Shown piece after piece: positions 25,974 to 34,307 of a DNA stretch of 62,091 bases. Under the pieces are notes generated by a model. The model made no database searches, was not told the origin of the DNA, and saw only the letters and a list, made by a program, of their open reading frames with translations. The stretch is taken from NCBI GenBank assembly GCA_029009515.1, contig JAQXJZ010000154.1, forward strand, positions 1 through 62,091. Direction: 5' to 3'. The translations under genes were made by a program, and so were the position numbers. The stretch is from a bacterium. Its GTDB lineage: Bacteria; Bacillota; Clostridia; Christensenellales; Aristaeellaceae. The first letter of the stretch is position 1, and the number at the start of each line of letters is the position of its first letter.

Positions 25974-26392
25974 TCCAGCCCGCTTTCCGCCAGATCAAAC
26001 GCCGAAACGCGATAGCCGTTCTTGGCCAGGAACACCGCGTCCTTGCCCTCGCCGCAGCCCATATCCAGCACGCGGTACGGCCGGACAGGCGGCTTCAGGC
26101 GCATGAGATCGTAGCACAGCCCATTGGGTTCAAGCCCCCAGTAATACTCCTGCGCGCTGTATGTATCCTCGTAATGCGTGACGGAAGCGGCGTGATAGCC
26201 AACCAGCGCATCCACCGTGGTGTGCAGGATGGCGGCCAGCGGGGAAAGCAGCGAAAGATCCGGCGCGGAGGCGCCGCTTTCCCATTTGGATACGGCCTGA
26301 CAGCTCAGGTTCAGCTGTTCTGCCAGCTGACGCTGGGTGTATCCCATCTCCCTGCGCTTGCGCGCAATAAACGCACCAATGCTGTGTTCCAT
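25946..26392 (-). pseudogene. Truncated HTH (XRE)-methyltransferase protein
   Basis: Residues 1-62 are an XRE-type helix-turn-helix (YTQRQLAEQLNLSCQAVSKW). After a linker with YSAQEYYWGLEPNGLCYDLM comes SAM-methyltransferase motif I (YRVLDMGCGEGKDAVFLAKN). The frame then runs about ten residues past AFDLAESGLD into unrelated sequence (TCCPIPPF) and stops. Intact relatives of this HTH-TehB-like design are near 290 residues. The 3' half is missing. Start ATG 26392 has aaaggag upstream, so the stub may still be expressed as a DNA-binding protein. Confidence 0.75.
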
Positions 26393-26426
26393 GCTTTTCC
26401 GCTCCTTTCATCCTAATTGTAACAGC

Positions 26427-26458
26427 AAAACCCGGCGAAAAGCAATCACCGGGTTTTT
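26427..26458 (-). terminator. Terminator after the acetyltransferase on the minus strand
   Basis: aaaacccgg (26427-26435) pairs with ccgggtttt (26449-26457). On the minus strand it follows the acetyltransferase stop by 18 bp and ends in TTTT. Confidence 0.75.
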
Positions 26459-26475
26459 GCATCGGAGCAGAAAAA

Positions 26476-26997
26476 TCAACGGCTGGTTGAATTGTCAAAA
26501 AAGAACACATCGGCGGGCGTGCCGTCGTCGTAATCCACTTCCGGATGAGGATAGCCCTCGATCAGCTCATACTGGCCGTTTGTGTACTGCGCAACGATGC
26601 GGTTCCAGAAATGCACGGAAGCGATGTTGTGCGGATGCCGCTTGAGCTGCCAGGTGCCGCGGTGCAGATCAAACGCTTGCAATGCGGCTTCACGGCCTAC
26701 GCCTGAGCGGCGATACTTGTGCATCACAAAGAATTCCGCCATGCAAAAGTCCGTTTTCACACCGGTTTCGGGATAATCATTCACCATCACAAAGCCGGCA
26801 AGCTTTCCATCCGCGCGGATGAAATACGACCAGCGGTTTTCCTCCGTCCAGTAATTGTCAAGATATTCGTAGCCGAACAGGCCGTTTTCGTTCACATCGC
26901 GCAGATCCCACTGCGAAAACTCGTAATCATACTTTTCCAGCAGATTGCGCAGAATTTCCTTCTGTTCCAGCGCAACCGGGCAGAGCGTGACGGTCAT
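26476..26997 (-). CDS. GNAT family acetyltransferase
   Basis: The 173-residue protein has a GNAT core: FIRADGKLAGFVMVND strand, AEFFVMHKYRRSGVGREAAL acetyl-CoA loop and SVHFWNRIV. A typical FFFD ending follows. The substrate is not evident. I chose the ATG at 26997 (MTVTLCPVAL) because aaggagg precedes it by seven bases; it overlaps the RlmA-like stop as ATGA. The two are translated together. Confidence 0.85.
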   Translation of the reverse strand: MTVTLCPVALEQKEILRNLLEKYDYEFSQWDLRDVNENGLFGYEYLDNYWTEENRWSYFIRADGKLAGFVMVNDYPETGVKTDFCMAEFFVMHKYRRSGVGREAALQAFDLHRGTWQLKRHPHNIASVHFWNRIVAQYTNGQYELIEGYPHPEVDYDDGTPADVFFFDNSTSR

Positions 26998-27848
26998 GCA
27001 TCCGCCTCCTTCATGCGGCATTTGAGCACGTGCATGTGAATGGTAATCTGCGAAAGGGCAAGAGTGTTCAGCGCTTCTTCGGGCACGGAGAAGGTCATGG
27101 GGGTCATGCGCAGGAAGGCGCGGGAAAGCTCCGGCGTGAGCGGCGTGGTGATGCGGATTTCGTTTTCCTCCAGCACATCGGCATTGGCGCGCAGGTGATC
27201 CAGCACGCGGGTGTTATCATATTCCGCGCCGTTTTTGAGCCACGGCGATACGGCCTTGCGGACCTGGCACAGATAATCCACGCCGGGAACCACCTTGATC
27301 AGTATTCCGTCGGGCTTGAGCACGCGCGAAAATGCCTCGTAATCCGCAGGGGTGAGCACGTCCAGCACCACGTCGGCGGAGTGATCCGCCACCGGCAGAT
27401 GCTTGAGGTCGGCCACCAGCCAGTTGACGCGGCTGGGGATGCGCGCAGCGGCCGTGATGGCGTCGCGGCTGATGTCCAGCCCGAGGAACTCCGCCTGTGC
27501 AAACTGATCCGCCAGCAGGCGCGCATAATAGCCCTCGCCGCAACCCACGTCCAGCACCAGCAGTTTGCGGTCGGAAGGGATCATCTGCGCAATGGCCTGC
27601 GCCACAGGGGCGTAGAAGCCGTTTTCAAACGCCATGCGGCGGCTGTCAAACAGCTCCGCGCTGTATTTTTCAGCGTCCTGATCATGCGATGGCGCCAGGT
27701 TGACATATCCCTTGCGGCTCAGGTCGTAGCAATGCCTGTTTTCACACACAAGGCTCGCGCCGCTCAATGAAAAAGCCGCATGGCAGCGCGGACAGCACAG
27801 CGTGGGCAGAAGGGGAGTGAGGCGGGCGGCAAGCTGGGCAGGTTTCAT
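26994..27848 (-). CDS. RlmA-type 23S rRNA (guanine-N1) methyltransferase
   Basis: The 284-residue protein has an N-terminal zinc knuckle (CCPRCHAAF...CENRHCYDLS), then YVNLAPS and a class I methyltransferase fold with motif I LLVLDVGCGEGYYARLLAD. This matches RlmA(I/II), which methylates G745 or G748 of 23S rRNA and can alter sensitivity to macrolides or tylosin. Which position it targets is not clear. ATG 27848 follows aaaggag by eight bases. It is transcribed away from rpmH. Confidence 0.85.
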   Translation of the reverse strand: MKPAQLAARLTPLLPTLCCPRCHAAFSLSGASLVCENRHCYDLSRKGYVNLAPSHDQDAEKYSAELFDSRRMAFENGFYAPVAQAIAQMIPSDRKLLVLDVGCGEGYYARLLADQFAQAEFLGLDISRDAITAAARIPSRVNWLVADLKHLPVADHSADVVLDVLTPADYEAFSRVLKPDGILIKVVPGVDYLCQVRKAVSPWLKNGAEYDNTRVLDHLRANADVLEENEIRITTPLTPELSRAFLRMTPMTFSVPEEALNTLALSQITIHMHVLKCRMKEADA

Positions 27849-27967
27849 AGGCGTCTCCTTTGGATGAATGAGTGCGTTTGTTCTTCTTTCGACACGCATA
27901 TGTCGTGTCCCTGCCCGGCATCTTCCACGATATAGCGGAAAAATCATCGGAAAACAGAACTTCTGTC

Positions 27968-27996
27968 TTGACATTAACGGCCCGGTTGGGTATACT
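27968..27996 (+). promoter_or_regulatory. Sigma-A promoter for rpmH-rnpA
   Basis: Perfect TTGACA (27968-27973), 17 bp, TATACT (27991-27996). A near-palindrome gacacgcatatgtcgtgtc lies upstream at 27891-27909. No DnaA boxes are seen in the region. Confidence 0.88.
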
Positions 27997-28079
27997 AAAA
28001 TAGTTGGTTTGTGGTATCCCGCGTGTTGCGATAGAACACGCGCAACGCCATACATTGAAACTACAAGGAGTGTTCGCAG

Positions 28080-28214
28080 ATGTTCCGTACCTACCAGCCC
28101 AAGAAGCGTCAGCGCAGCAAGGTGCACGGCTTCCGTGCCCGTATGTCCACCAAGAACGGCCGCCGCGTGCTGGCCGCCCGCCGTCGTCGTGGCCGCAAGG
28201 TGCTCAGCGCCTAA
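28080..28214 (+). CDS. rpmH: Ribosomal protein bL34
   Basis: The 44-residue product is the complete L34 sequence: [20 protein letters not shown], then [20 protein letters not shown] and an LSA end. It is part of the 50S subunit. The ATG at 28080 follows acaaggag by nine bases. It leads the usual rpmH-rnpA-yidD-yidC-jag order. Confidence 0.98.
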   Translation: MFRTYQPKKRQRSKVHGFRARMSTKNGRRVLAARRRRGRKVLSA

Positions 28215-28247
28215 TTGCAAAAAGACGATTGCTTCATAAGCGTAGAT

Positions 28248-28300
28248 CGGAAAAGCCCGCCCCATTTCTGTATCGGGTGAAGTGGGTGCGGGCTTTTCCG
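28248..28300 (+). terminator. Long hairpin between rpmH and rnpA, possible attenuator
   Basis: cggaaaagcccgc (28248-28260) pairs perfectly with gcgggcttttccg (28288-28300). The inner cccatttc pairs with gaagtggg (one G-U). Four T lie in the descending arm. It may reduce read-through so that L34 is made in excess over RnpA. Confidence 0.6.
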
Positions 28301-28348
28301 ACACGCTGAAAAAGCAGCCCACCCCCAAGGAAAGGACGATGGCAGGCA

Positions 28349-28702
28349 TTGCAAAGGCAGAACCGTTTGGGTCAAAGCAGGCAGTTCAACTATGTCTACC
28401 GCCGCGGTAAACGTGCCTCCTGCAAAGAGCTGAGCCTGCTGTACGTTCGCAGCAACCAAAAACGCGTCGGTTTTTCCGTAAGCAAAAAAGTAGGCGTAGC
28501 CGTGGTGCGCAACCGCACCAAGCGCCGGCTGCGCGAATGTGTTCGCCCGCTTCTTCCACAGATGCGGGGCGGGCTTTATGTGTTTGTGGCTCGTCCGGGC
28601 GCTGCCGAGTGTCCGTTTGAAGTGCTCAAAACACGTGTACAGCAGCTTCTGCGCAAGGTGGAAGCATACCCCGTTAACGCCGAAGGAAAGAAACGTTCAT
28701 GA
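28349..28702 (+). CDS. rnpA: Ribonuclease P protein component
   Basis: The 117-residue basic protein has the RnpA hallmarks: [38 protein letters not shown] with the RNR motif, and [10 protein letters not shown]. It binds the RNase P RNA and helps 5' tRNA processing. The start is TTG at 28349 (QRQNRL follows, as in homologues) with aaagga 12 bases upstream. An ATG at 28339 opens an overlapping short frame that ends after 18 codons. The stop overlaps yidD. Confidence 0.95.
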   Translation: MQRQNRLGQSRQFNYVYRRGKRASCKELSLLYVRSNQKRVGFSVSKKVGVAVVRNRTKRRLRECVRPLLPQMRGGLYVFVARPGAAECPFEVLKTRVQQLLRKVEAYPVNAEGKKRS

Positions 28703-28938
28703 AACGCGTCTTTCTCAAACTCATCCGTTTCTATCAGCGCCATATCAGCGCACACACGCCGCCTGCCTGCCGTTTTCAGCCCACCTGCTCGCAGTATGCC
28801 TACACGGCTATCGAACGTTTTGGCGTACTCAAGGGAGGATGGCTGGCACTCTGGCGGCTTTTGCGCTGTAATCCCTTTTGCAAGGGCGGGTATGATCCCG
28901 TTCCCGAAGATCCGCTTACCACTGTTAGGAGGGACTGA
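28699..28938 (+). CDS. yidD: Membrane protein insertion efficiency factor YidD
   Basis: The 79-residue product contains the YidD signature [20 protein letters not shown], then [10 protein letters not shown] and [17 protein letters not shown]. It aids YidC-dependent membrane insertion. Its ATG overlaps the rnpA TGA as ATGA. Confidence 0.97.
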   Translation: MKRVFLKLIRFYQRHISAHTPPACRFQPTCSQYAYTAIERFGVLKGGWLALWRLLRCNPFCKGGYDPVPEDPLTTVRRD

Positions 28939-28944
28939 TTCCCC

Positions 28945-29925
28945 ATGAGTGAATTGCTCACCAAGATTCTCTATGCCATCAACTCTGTGATCGGCAACTA
29001 CGGCTGGTCCATGATTGTCTTCACCCTGCTGATCAAGATCCTCATTCTGCCTCTTGACTACAAGAGCCGCAAGGGCATGCGCAAGATGACCGCTGTGCAG
29101 CCCGAAATGATGAAGCTGCAGAAGAAGTATGCCAACGACAAGGAAAAGCTGAACCAGAAGACCGCCGAATTGTACCGCAAGGAGGGCGTGAGCCCCATGA
29201 GCGGCTGCCTGCCCATGCTGGTGAGCATGTTTGTGCTGTGGTTCATGTGGGCCGCCATGCGCAGAGTGGCCAACACCGAGCTGGCCAAGCAGTGCATCGA
29301 GCTGCTGACCACCGGCGCCCAGAAGAACGTGAGCTTCCTGTGGATCAAGAACCTGTGGATGCCCGACAGCCCCTTCGCGCCCGTCATCGCCACCCAGAGC
29401 AGCCTGGCCATGATGACCCCCGAAATCTGGACCCAGGTGTTTGCTACGCTGAATGCTGAGCAGGTCACCGCGCTGGCCGGCTTCGGCATCGACGCCGCCA
29501 CCATTTCCAGCGAGACCATTCTGGCCGCGCTGCAGACCCTGCCCATCTACGCTCAGGAGACGGCGCTGTGGGCCGCTATGCCCCGCGTGAACCTGCTCAT
29601 CACCACCCTCACCATCTACGCCAACAACAATGGCTGGTTCGTCCTGCCCATTCTGGCCGCCGTTACCCAGTATCTGATGACCCTCACGCAGCCTCAGACG
29701 GCTCCTGCGGATCCCAACAGCTCTGCGGCCAGCACCAACAATTTCATGAAATATTTCTTCCCCCTGTTCTCCCTGTGGATCTGCTCCAGCTACAACGCGC
29801 TGTTCTCTCTGTACTGGGTCGTTTCCAACCTGTTTGCCTGGATTCAGAGCATCGTTCTGAACAAGGTGTTTGATAACATGGAGAAGACGGAGAAGGCAAC
29901 TATGAAGGAGGATACCCTGAAATGA
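28945..29925 (+). CDS. yidC: YidC/Oxa1 family membrane insertase
   Basis: The 326-residue membrane protein has the YidC core: YGWSMIVFTLLIKILILPLD, a cytoplasmic coiled coil (~45-75, MTAVQPEMMKLQKKYAND) and SPMSGCLPMLVSMFVLWFMW. C-terminal helices follow (~225-305). It inserts and folds inner-membrane proteins. There is no lipoprotein signal at the N-terminus, unlike many Bacillus SpoIIIJ proteins. A large loop (~105-215) sits between the second and third core helices. It overlaps jag by four bases. Confidence 0.95.
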   Translation: MSELLTKILYAINSVIGNYGWSMIVFTLLIKILILPLDYKSRKGMRKMTAVQPEMMKLQKKYANDKEKLNQKTAELYRKEGVSPMSGCLPMLVSMFVLWFMWAAMRRVANTELAKQCIELLTTGAQKNVSFLWIKNLWMPDSPFAPVIATQSSLAMMTPEIWTQVFATLNAEQVTALAGFGIDAATISSETILAALQTLPIYAQETALWAAMPRVNLLITTLTIYANNNGWFVLPILAAVTQYLMTLTQPQTAPADPNSSAASTNNFMKYFFPLFSLWICSSYNALFSLYWVVSNLFAWIQSIVLNKVFDNMEKTEKATMKEDTLK

Positions 29926-30836
29926 GGTCTGTCGAATCCAGCGCCAAGACGATGGAAGAAGCCATCAGCCTGGGCCTCGAAAAACTGGAAGCTTCCATCG
30001 CCGACGTCACCATTGACATCATCGATGAAGGCAGCAAGGGTTTTCTGGGCATTCTGGGCAGCAAGCCGGTTGTCGTGCGCCTGACCGTGCGCGAAGAGGT
30101 GGAAGAGGAAGAGGACGTCCTGTCTTCCGTCAATCTGGAATCTGCCATGAAGGCTCCCGAAAAGAAGCCCGCCCGCAAGCGCAGCGAAAAGTCCAAGGCT
30201 CCCAAGGCTGAAGCCGCCGAGAAGGAAACCGAGCCCAAGGCTGAGAAGCCCGCTGCCGAGAAGGCTGAAAAGCCCGCCAAGGCCAAGGCTCCCAAGGCTG
30301 AAAAGCAGCCCAAGGCCGAGAAGGCTGAAAAGCCCGCTGAAACCGAAGCGCCCGCCTCTGAAACCGTCCTGTGCGATCCTGAGACCGCCGAGGGCAAGGC
30401 CCAGAGCTTCCTGCTGGACGTCACCCGCCTGATGGGCGTGAACGTGACCGTCAATGCCCGCCGCGATGAAGAAGGCAACGTCCGCGTGGATATGTTCGGC
30501 GATACGCTGGGCATCCTCATCGGCCGCCGCGGCGAAACCCTCGACGCTCTGCAGTACCTGACCAGCCTGTATGTCAACCGCGGCCAGGAAGGCTACACCC
30601 GCGTCACCCTCGACACCGAAAACTACCGCGCCAAGCGCGAAGAGGCGCTGCGCCGTCTGGCCAACCGCATGGCCAACCGCGCCGTCAAGACCGGCCGCAA
30701 GGTGGTCATGGAGCCCATGAACCCCTACGAGCGCCGCATCCTGCACAGCGCCCTGCAGCAGAACGACGCCGTGACCACCCACAGCGAAGGCGAAGAGCCC
30801 AACCGCCACGTGGTCATCACGCTCAAGCAGCAGTAA
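29922..30836 (+). CDS. jag: Jag/KhpB RNA-binding protein (Jag-N, KH, R3H)
   Basis: The 304-residue protein has a Jag-N domain (~1-55, KTMEEAISLGLEKLEASIAD) and a ~95-residue linker of Lys/Glu/Ala/Pro repeats (AEKPAKAKAPKAEK-like). A KH domain with GILIGRRGETLDALQYL and a C-terminal R3H domain (PMNPYERRILHSALQ) follow. KhpB works with KhpA in RNA binding and control of cell elongation. The linker is longer than in Bacillus homologues. A terminator follows. Confidence 0.95.
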   Translation: MRSVESSAKTMEEAISLGLEKLEASIADVTIDIIDEGSKGFLGILGSKPVVVRLTVREEVEEEEDVLSSVNLESAMKAPEKKPARKRSEKSKAPKAEAAEKETEPKAEKPAAEKAEKPAKAKAPKAEKQPKAEKAEKPAETEAPASETVLCDPETAEGKAQSFLLDVTRLMGVNVTVNARRDEEGNVRVDMFGDTLGILIGRRGETLDALQYLTSLYVNRGQEGYTRVTLDTENYRAKREEALRRLANRMANRAVKTGRKVVMEPMNPYERRILHSALQQNDAVTTHSEGEEPNRHVVITLKQQ

Positions 30837-30849
30837 CAAGTGGATACGC

Positions 30850-30885
30850 AAACAGCCATAGCGAATGTGCTATGGCTGTTTTTTT
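30850..30885 (+). terminator. Terminator closing the rpmH-jag cluster
   Basis: aaacagccatagc (30850-30862) pairs with gctatggctgttt (30869-30881), six-base loop, followed by TTTT. Confidence 0.88.
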
Positions 30886-30889
30886 GTGG

Positions 30890-30992
30890 GGGCCTCCGGC
30901 GGGCAAGGGAAGGCGCCGCCTTCCCTTGCATCCCATCCGCTTAAGGGCCATTGGCCCTTAAGAATCCCGGTTTGAGGCCGTTTTACGGCCTC
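30890..30992 (-). repeat. Intergenic multi-hairpin element, copy 3 (minus orientation)
   Basis: On the minus strand it reads hairpin gaggccgtaaaacggcctc, cgggattc, hairpin ttaagggccaatggccctta and hairpin caagggaaggcggcgccttc, then ccgccggaggc. The stop codon of the LDT-CapA gene (TAA, 30983-30985) lies inside the first hairpin. Confidence 0.85.
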
Positions 30993-33385
30993 AGGGTGGG
31001 GAAGAACATGGCATCTGTAAGAGCAAATGGTGTGTCGTTTTGCACTGCTTGCAGGATGCGGTTTCTATCGTTGACTTCGGCGATAGTGGGGCAGTAGTCA
31101 TTGATGGTTTTGTGTGCACTTGAACTGGTGAGGATGGGAATGAGCTGGATGGTGCAGCCGGAGTATCCCTGTTCATCAAAGCGCAGTTTGATCTGCGTCA
31201 GCATGCCGTCGAAGGTGCGCATGGCGATGGTGCCGCCGAACATGAGGTTGCCAAGACAGTAGAGCACGGGTGTGCTTCCGATGGTGTCTATGCCCTGCAC
31301 CACATGCGGATGGCCGCCGATGACGAGATCCGCACCGGCAGCAGCTGCAGCGGCAGCGATCTGCTCTTGCAGGGCATTGTGTGTGGGGGAGTACTCCTTG
31401 CCCCAGTGGCAGGTGTAGAGGATGACATGGCAGCCGGCTTCTTTGAGCTTGCGGATATCGCGGTATACGACGGTGGGATCCTGTTTGTACACGGTTTCGC
31501 GGCAGCCTGCAAAGCCAATCTTCCAGCCGGCTTGTTCCCAGACGTATGTGGCTTCAAAGCCACTGAAAGCAATGCCTGCATTACTGAGCGCTTCGCGGGT
31601 GGCCGCTCTGCCTTCCATGCCATAGTCGATGTAGTGATTATTGGCGATGGAGACCTGTTCAATGCCGGAAAGGGTGAGGCACTCCGTCCAATTTGGCAGA
31701 CCGCGGAAGCGGTATTCCTTTTCCGTATTTTCGCCTTCTGCGTCGGCTTTCAGCACGCATTCGAGATTGACGATGGTCATGTCGTCTTTCTGAAAAATGG
31801 GCTGCAGTTTACGGAAGGGATAGTCCATGCCGTGACTGGACAGAAAGGCAGGCAGCGCATCCGGGTTTGTCCACCATGCTTCCCGGGTGCCCAGCACTAC
31901 ATCGCCGCCCATGGTCAGGGTCAGCTCGGTTTCGTTAGGGTGAAGGGGCGGCGATGCGATCGGGGAGACCGGTGGAAGATCCGCCTTTTCGCCTGCCGCC
32001 AGCTTTTGCAGCGAGCGCTGATTGGGATCGTCCAGAATGAGCACGCGCGTTCCCGCAGGCAGATGGGTGTAGAGCCAGTAGGCGTTCAGGCCGTCCGCAA
32101 TGGGTTGTGCAGGTATACGTATGCAGCCGTGGCTGGCTTTCACGCCCAGTTGGGCTTGATGCGTGTCAAAATTCTTTTTTCCATCTTTGGTGCGGTAGCC
32201 GATCTGGTGCAGCAGATTGCCTCCGTCATAACGGATGGCGCAGTCATAGCGGTAGTCAGCGTCGTCCTTGAAATCCGTCACCCGCTCCACAGTCAGGAAG
32301 GAGCCAGCAGGCGTTTCGCGGATGAGTTTGGCCCTAGCCATCAGGCCGGTGGAAATGGGCATGCTGCCCAGCACTTCGCCTTGCTGCCATACCGTCATGG
32401 TCTGCTCGGCCTTGTCGATGACCAGCGCATAGGTGGGATGCGGATACACCACCTTCAGCTTTGTCAGGGGCACCCAGCCCTCGGTATAATCGCCGGATTC
32501 GTGCGTATATGTGCCGATGCGGGCATATCCGCCCTCGATGGCCAGCACCTGCACTGCCTGTGACTGGCCATGGATGGTGCCCAGTTTGCGGCCTTCGCCC
32601 TTTCCTTTTCGCAGGGTGAGGTGATCCGTCGGCTTGGCCAGATCCGCCACCACGGACGGCTGCTGTAGAAAGGCCCAGAGCTGCTCGCCGTTCAGCCCGG
32701 CTTCGGGCATAATGGGGCCGGTGACGTTTACCTCTTCTGTTTGTGGTTTGCCATCTGCCACGCGCACGGTCGCCTCGCGCACATAATCGGGATTGCTCTT
32801 CTCGTAGAAACGCAGCAGGTAATCGCCGGGTTCCGCCATGCGTCCGTCCAGCCTGCCATCCCACGTATAGGTGATGAATGTGCCGCTTTCGATCTTGTTG
32901 CGCTTGGCTGCCAGCAGCTGATCAGGCTGATTAGAGCGATAAAACTCGGTTACAATGGTGCTGCCGCGGCGCGCTGTACGCATTTCGCAGGCCCACGGGT
33001 CGCCGGCTGCATAAAGCGTATCGCTTTTGGGCAGTGCAAAGAGGAGGGCGTTTCGGCATTCGCCGATGCGAAAGGAAAGCTCCGTACTCAGCGTCTGTTC
33101 GTTTCCGCAGTCAAGAAAGGCGCGCATGCAGTACGAGCCTTCGGGCAGGATTTCTTCGTTCAGGCCCAGCCCGTCCCATTCGATCATGCTTTTGCCTTCC
33201 GGTATTTCCACTGTCCACGATCGCACATCCTCCACAGAAAGGATCAGCGTGCCGGATACGGGCGAATGGATGGTGATGGGGTTGCGGTCAAAGCCGCGTA
33301 CGCTGCCGATCTGTACGGAGAAATCCTCGGCAGAGGCCAGAAAAGGCGCAAGGCAAAAAAGAAGCAGAATTCCAAAACGTCGCAT
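30983..33385 (-). CDS. Secreted L,D-transpeptidase fused to a CapA-type metallophosphatase domain
   Basis: The 800-residue protein has a signal peptide (FGILLLFCLAPFLASA) and two beta-rich segments (~25-215) like the FlgD-type Ig folds that precede wall enzymes. An SH3-like module (~255-315) and a YkuD L,D-transpeptidase domain (~318-455) follow; the catalytic motif is HQAQLGVKASHGCIRIP. After a Pro-rich linker comes a CapA domain (~485-760) with LTMGGDVVLGTRE, TIVNLECVL, SIANNHYIDYG and VIGGHPHVVQ. The first half cross-links peptidoglycan 3-3; CapA proteins act in poly-gamma-glutamate metabolism or are phosphoesterase-like. Joining them is unusual. ATG 33385 follows aaaggagg by seven bases. 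Confidence 0.85.
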   Translation of the reverse strand: MRRFGILLLFCLAPFLASAEDFSVQIGSVRGFDRNPITIHSPVSGTLILSVEDVRSWTVEIPEGKSMIEWDGLGLNEEILPEGSYCMRAFLDCGNEQTLSTELSFRIGECRNALLFALPKSDTLYAAGDPWACEMRTARRGSTIVTEFYRSNQPDQLLAAKRNKIESGTFITYTWDGRLDGRMAEPGDYLLRFYEKSNPDYVREATVRVADGKPQTEEVNVTGPIMPEAGLNGEQLWAFLQQPSVVADLAKPTDHLTLRKGKGEGRKLGTIHGQSQAVQVLAIEGGYARIGTYTHESGDYTEGWVPLTKLKVVYPHPTYALVIDKAEQTMTVWQQGEVLGSMPISTGLMARAKLIRETPAGSFLTVERVTDFKDDADYRYDCAIRYDGGNLLHQIGYRTKDGKKNFDTHQAQLGVKASHGCIRIPAQPIADGLNAYWLYTHLPAGTRVLILDDPNQRSLQKLAAGEKADLPPVSPIASPPLHPNETELTLTMGGDVVLGTREAWWTNPDALPAFLSSHGMDYPFRKLQPIFQKDDMTIVNLECVLKADAEGENTEKEYRFRGLPNWTECLTLSGIEQVSIANNHYIDYGMEGRAATREALSNAGIAFSGFEATYVWEQAGWKIGFAGCRETVYKQDPTVVYRDIRKLKEAGCHVILYTCHWGKEYSPTHNALQEQIAAAAAAAGADLVIGGHPHVVQGIDTIGSTPVLYCLGNLMFGGTIAMRTFDGMLTQIKLRFDEQGYSGCTIQLIPILTSSSAHKTINDYCPTIAEVNDRNRILQAVQNDTPFALTDAMFFPTLRP

Positions 33386-33537
33386 TGGCAATCCTCCTTT
33401 CAGCTGAAATGTTCAACTGCTTAGACGGCTGGCGGGGCTGGAAAGTTTACGTTGGAACAAAAAAAGAAACATCCGGCCTTGATGAGGCGCGGATGGAGGC
33501 GCAGCAGCAGCCTTATGGGATTTTCTGCTTGAAATCC

Positions 33538-33566
33538 TTGAGAAATGATGGGGCACGTGTTATAAT
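33538..33566 (+). promoter_or_regulatory. Sigma-A promoter for rex
   Basis: TTGAGA (33538-33543), 17 bp, TATAAT (33561-33566). A small inverted repeat tgatcg/cgatca (33591-33596, 33604-33609) lies in the leader. Confidence 0.8.
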
Positions 33567-33653
33567 ATTTTTATATGCACTATGGATTTCTGATCGTTCA
33601 GGCCGATCACGTTTCTTTGTCGTGCAGACAGATAAATGGAGGGGATAACGATC

Positions 33654-34283
33654 ATGGCTGGCTATGTTTCGGAGGCGGTCATCAAAAGACTGCCTGCCTA
33701 TTACCGTCATCTCAAGGAGCTTGAGAGGGACGGCGTTGTTCAGATTTCCTCCCAGGGGCTGGGTGAGCGCATGGGGCTGACCGCGTCGCAGATCCGTCAG
33801 GATATCAACTGCTTCGGCGGTTTTGGCCGTCAGGGCTATGGATACGGCGTATCCGACCTGCGCGCTCATATCGGCCACATCATGGGCGTGGATGAAAAGC
33901 ACAGCATGATTATTCTGGGTGCGGGCAACATTGGCCGTGCAGTTGCACTGGCGGATTCCTTCCCCCAGAATGGATTTGAAACCACCGCCATCTTCGACGT
34001 GAGCGCCGCATGCGTTGGCATGCAGGTTGGTGCGCTTACCGTGCAGGATACGGCGGAGCTGGAACGTTATTTGAGTGAGAACACGGCGGATATCGCTGTG
34101 CTGGCGCTGCCCAAGTCCTGCGCTCAGCAGATGGCCGACACGCTGTACTCCTATGGCATCCGCGGTTTCTGGAATTTTGCGCCGCTGGATCTCAAGCTGC
34201 CCAAGGATGCATCCGTGGTCAACGTGCATCTGGACGAGGGCCTGGAAGTGCTCAGCTTCCGCATGAAGCATAACGATTTGTAA
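33654..34283 (+). CDS. rex: Redox-sensing transcriptional repressor Rex
   Basis: The 209-residue protein has a winged-helix DNA-binding domain (~10-65, SSQGLGERMGLTASQIRQDI) and a Rossmann NADH domain with LGAGNIGRA (residues ~89-97). A C-terminal domain-swap helix (HLDEGLEVLSFRM) completes it. Rex senses the NADH/NAD+ ratio and represses fermentation genes. I chose ATG 33654, the standard Rex start, with ggagggg nine bases upstream. No clear Rex box lies in its own promoter. Confidence 0.95.
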   Translation: MAGYVSEAVIKRLPAYYRHLKELERDGVVQISSQGLGERMGLTASQIRQDINCFGGFGRQGYGYGVSDLRAHIGHIMGVDEKHSMIILGAGNIGRAVALADSFPQNGFETTAIFDVSAACVGMQVGALTVQDTAELERYLSENTADIAVLALPKSCAQQMADTLYSYGIRGFWNFAPLDLKLPKDASVVNVHLDEGLEVLSFRMKHNDL

Positions 34284-34307
34284 TGGCGCACAGAGGGAGG
34301 CGTATTC

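Noticed and set aside
27849..28079. Replication origin next to rpmH
   Set aside because: No DnaA-box cluster, no AT-rich unwinding region and no dnaA or dnaN in the window.
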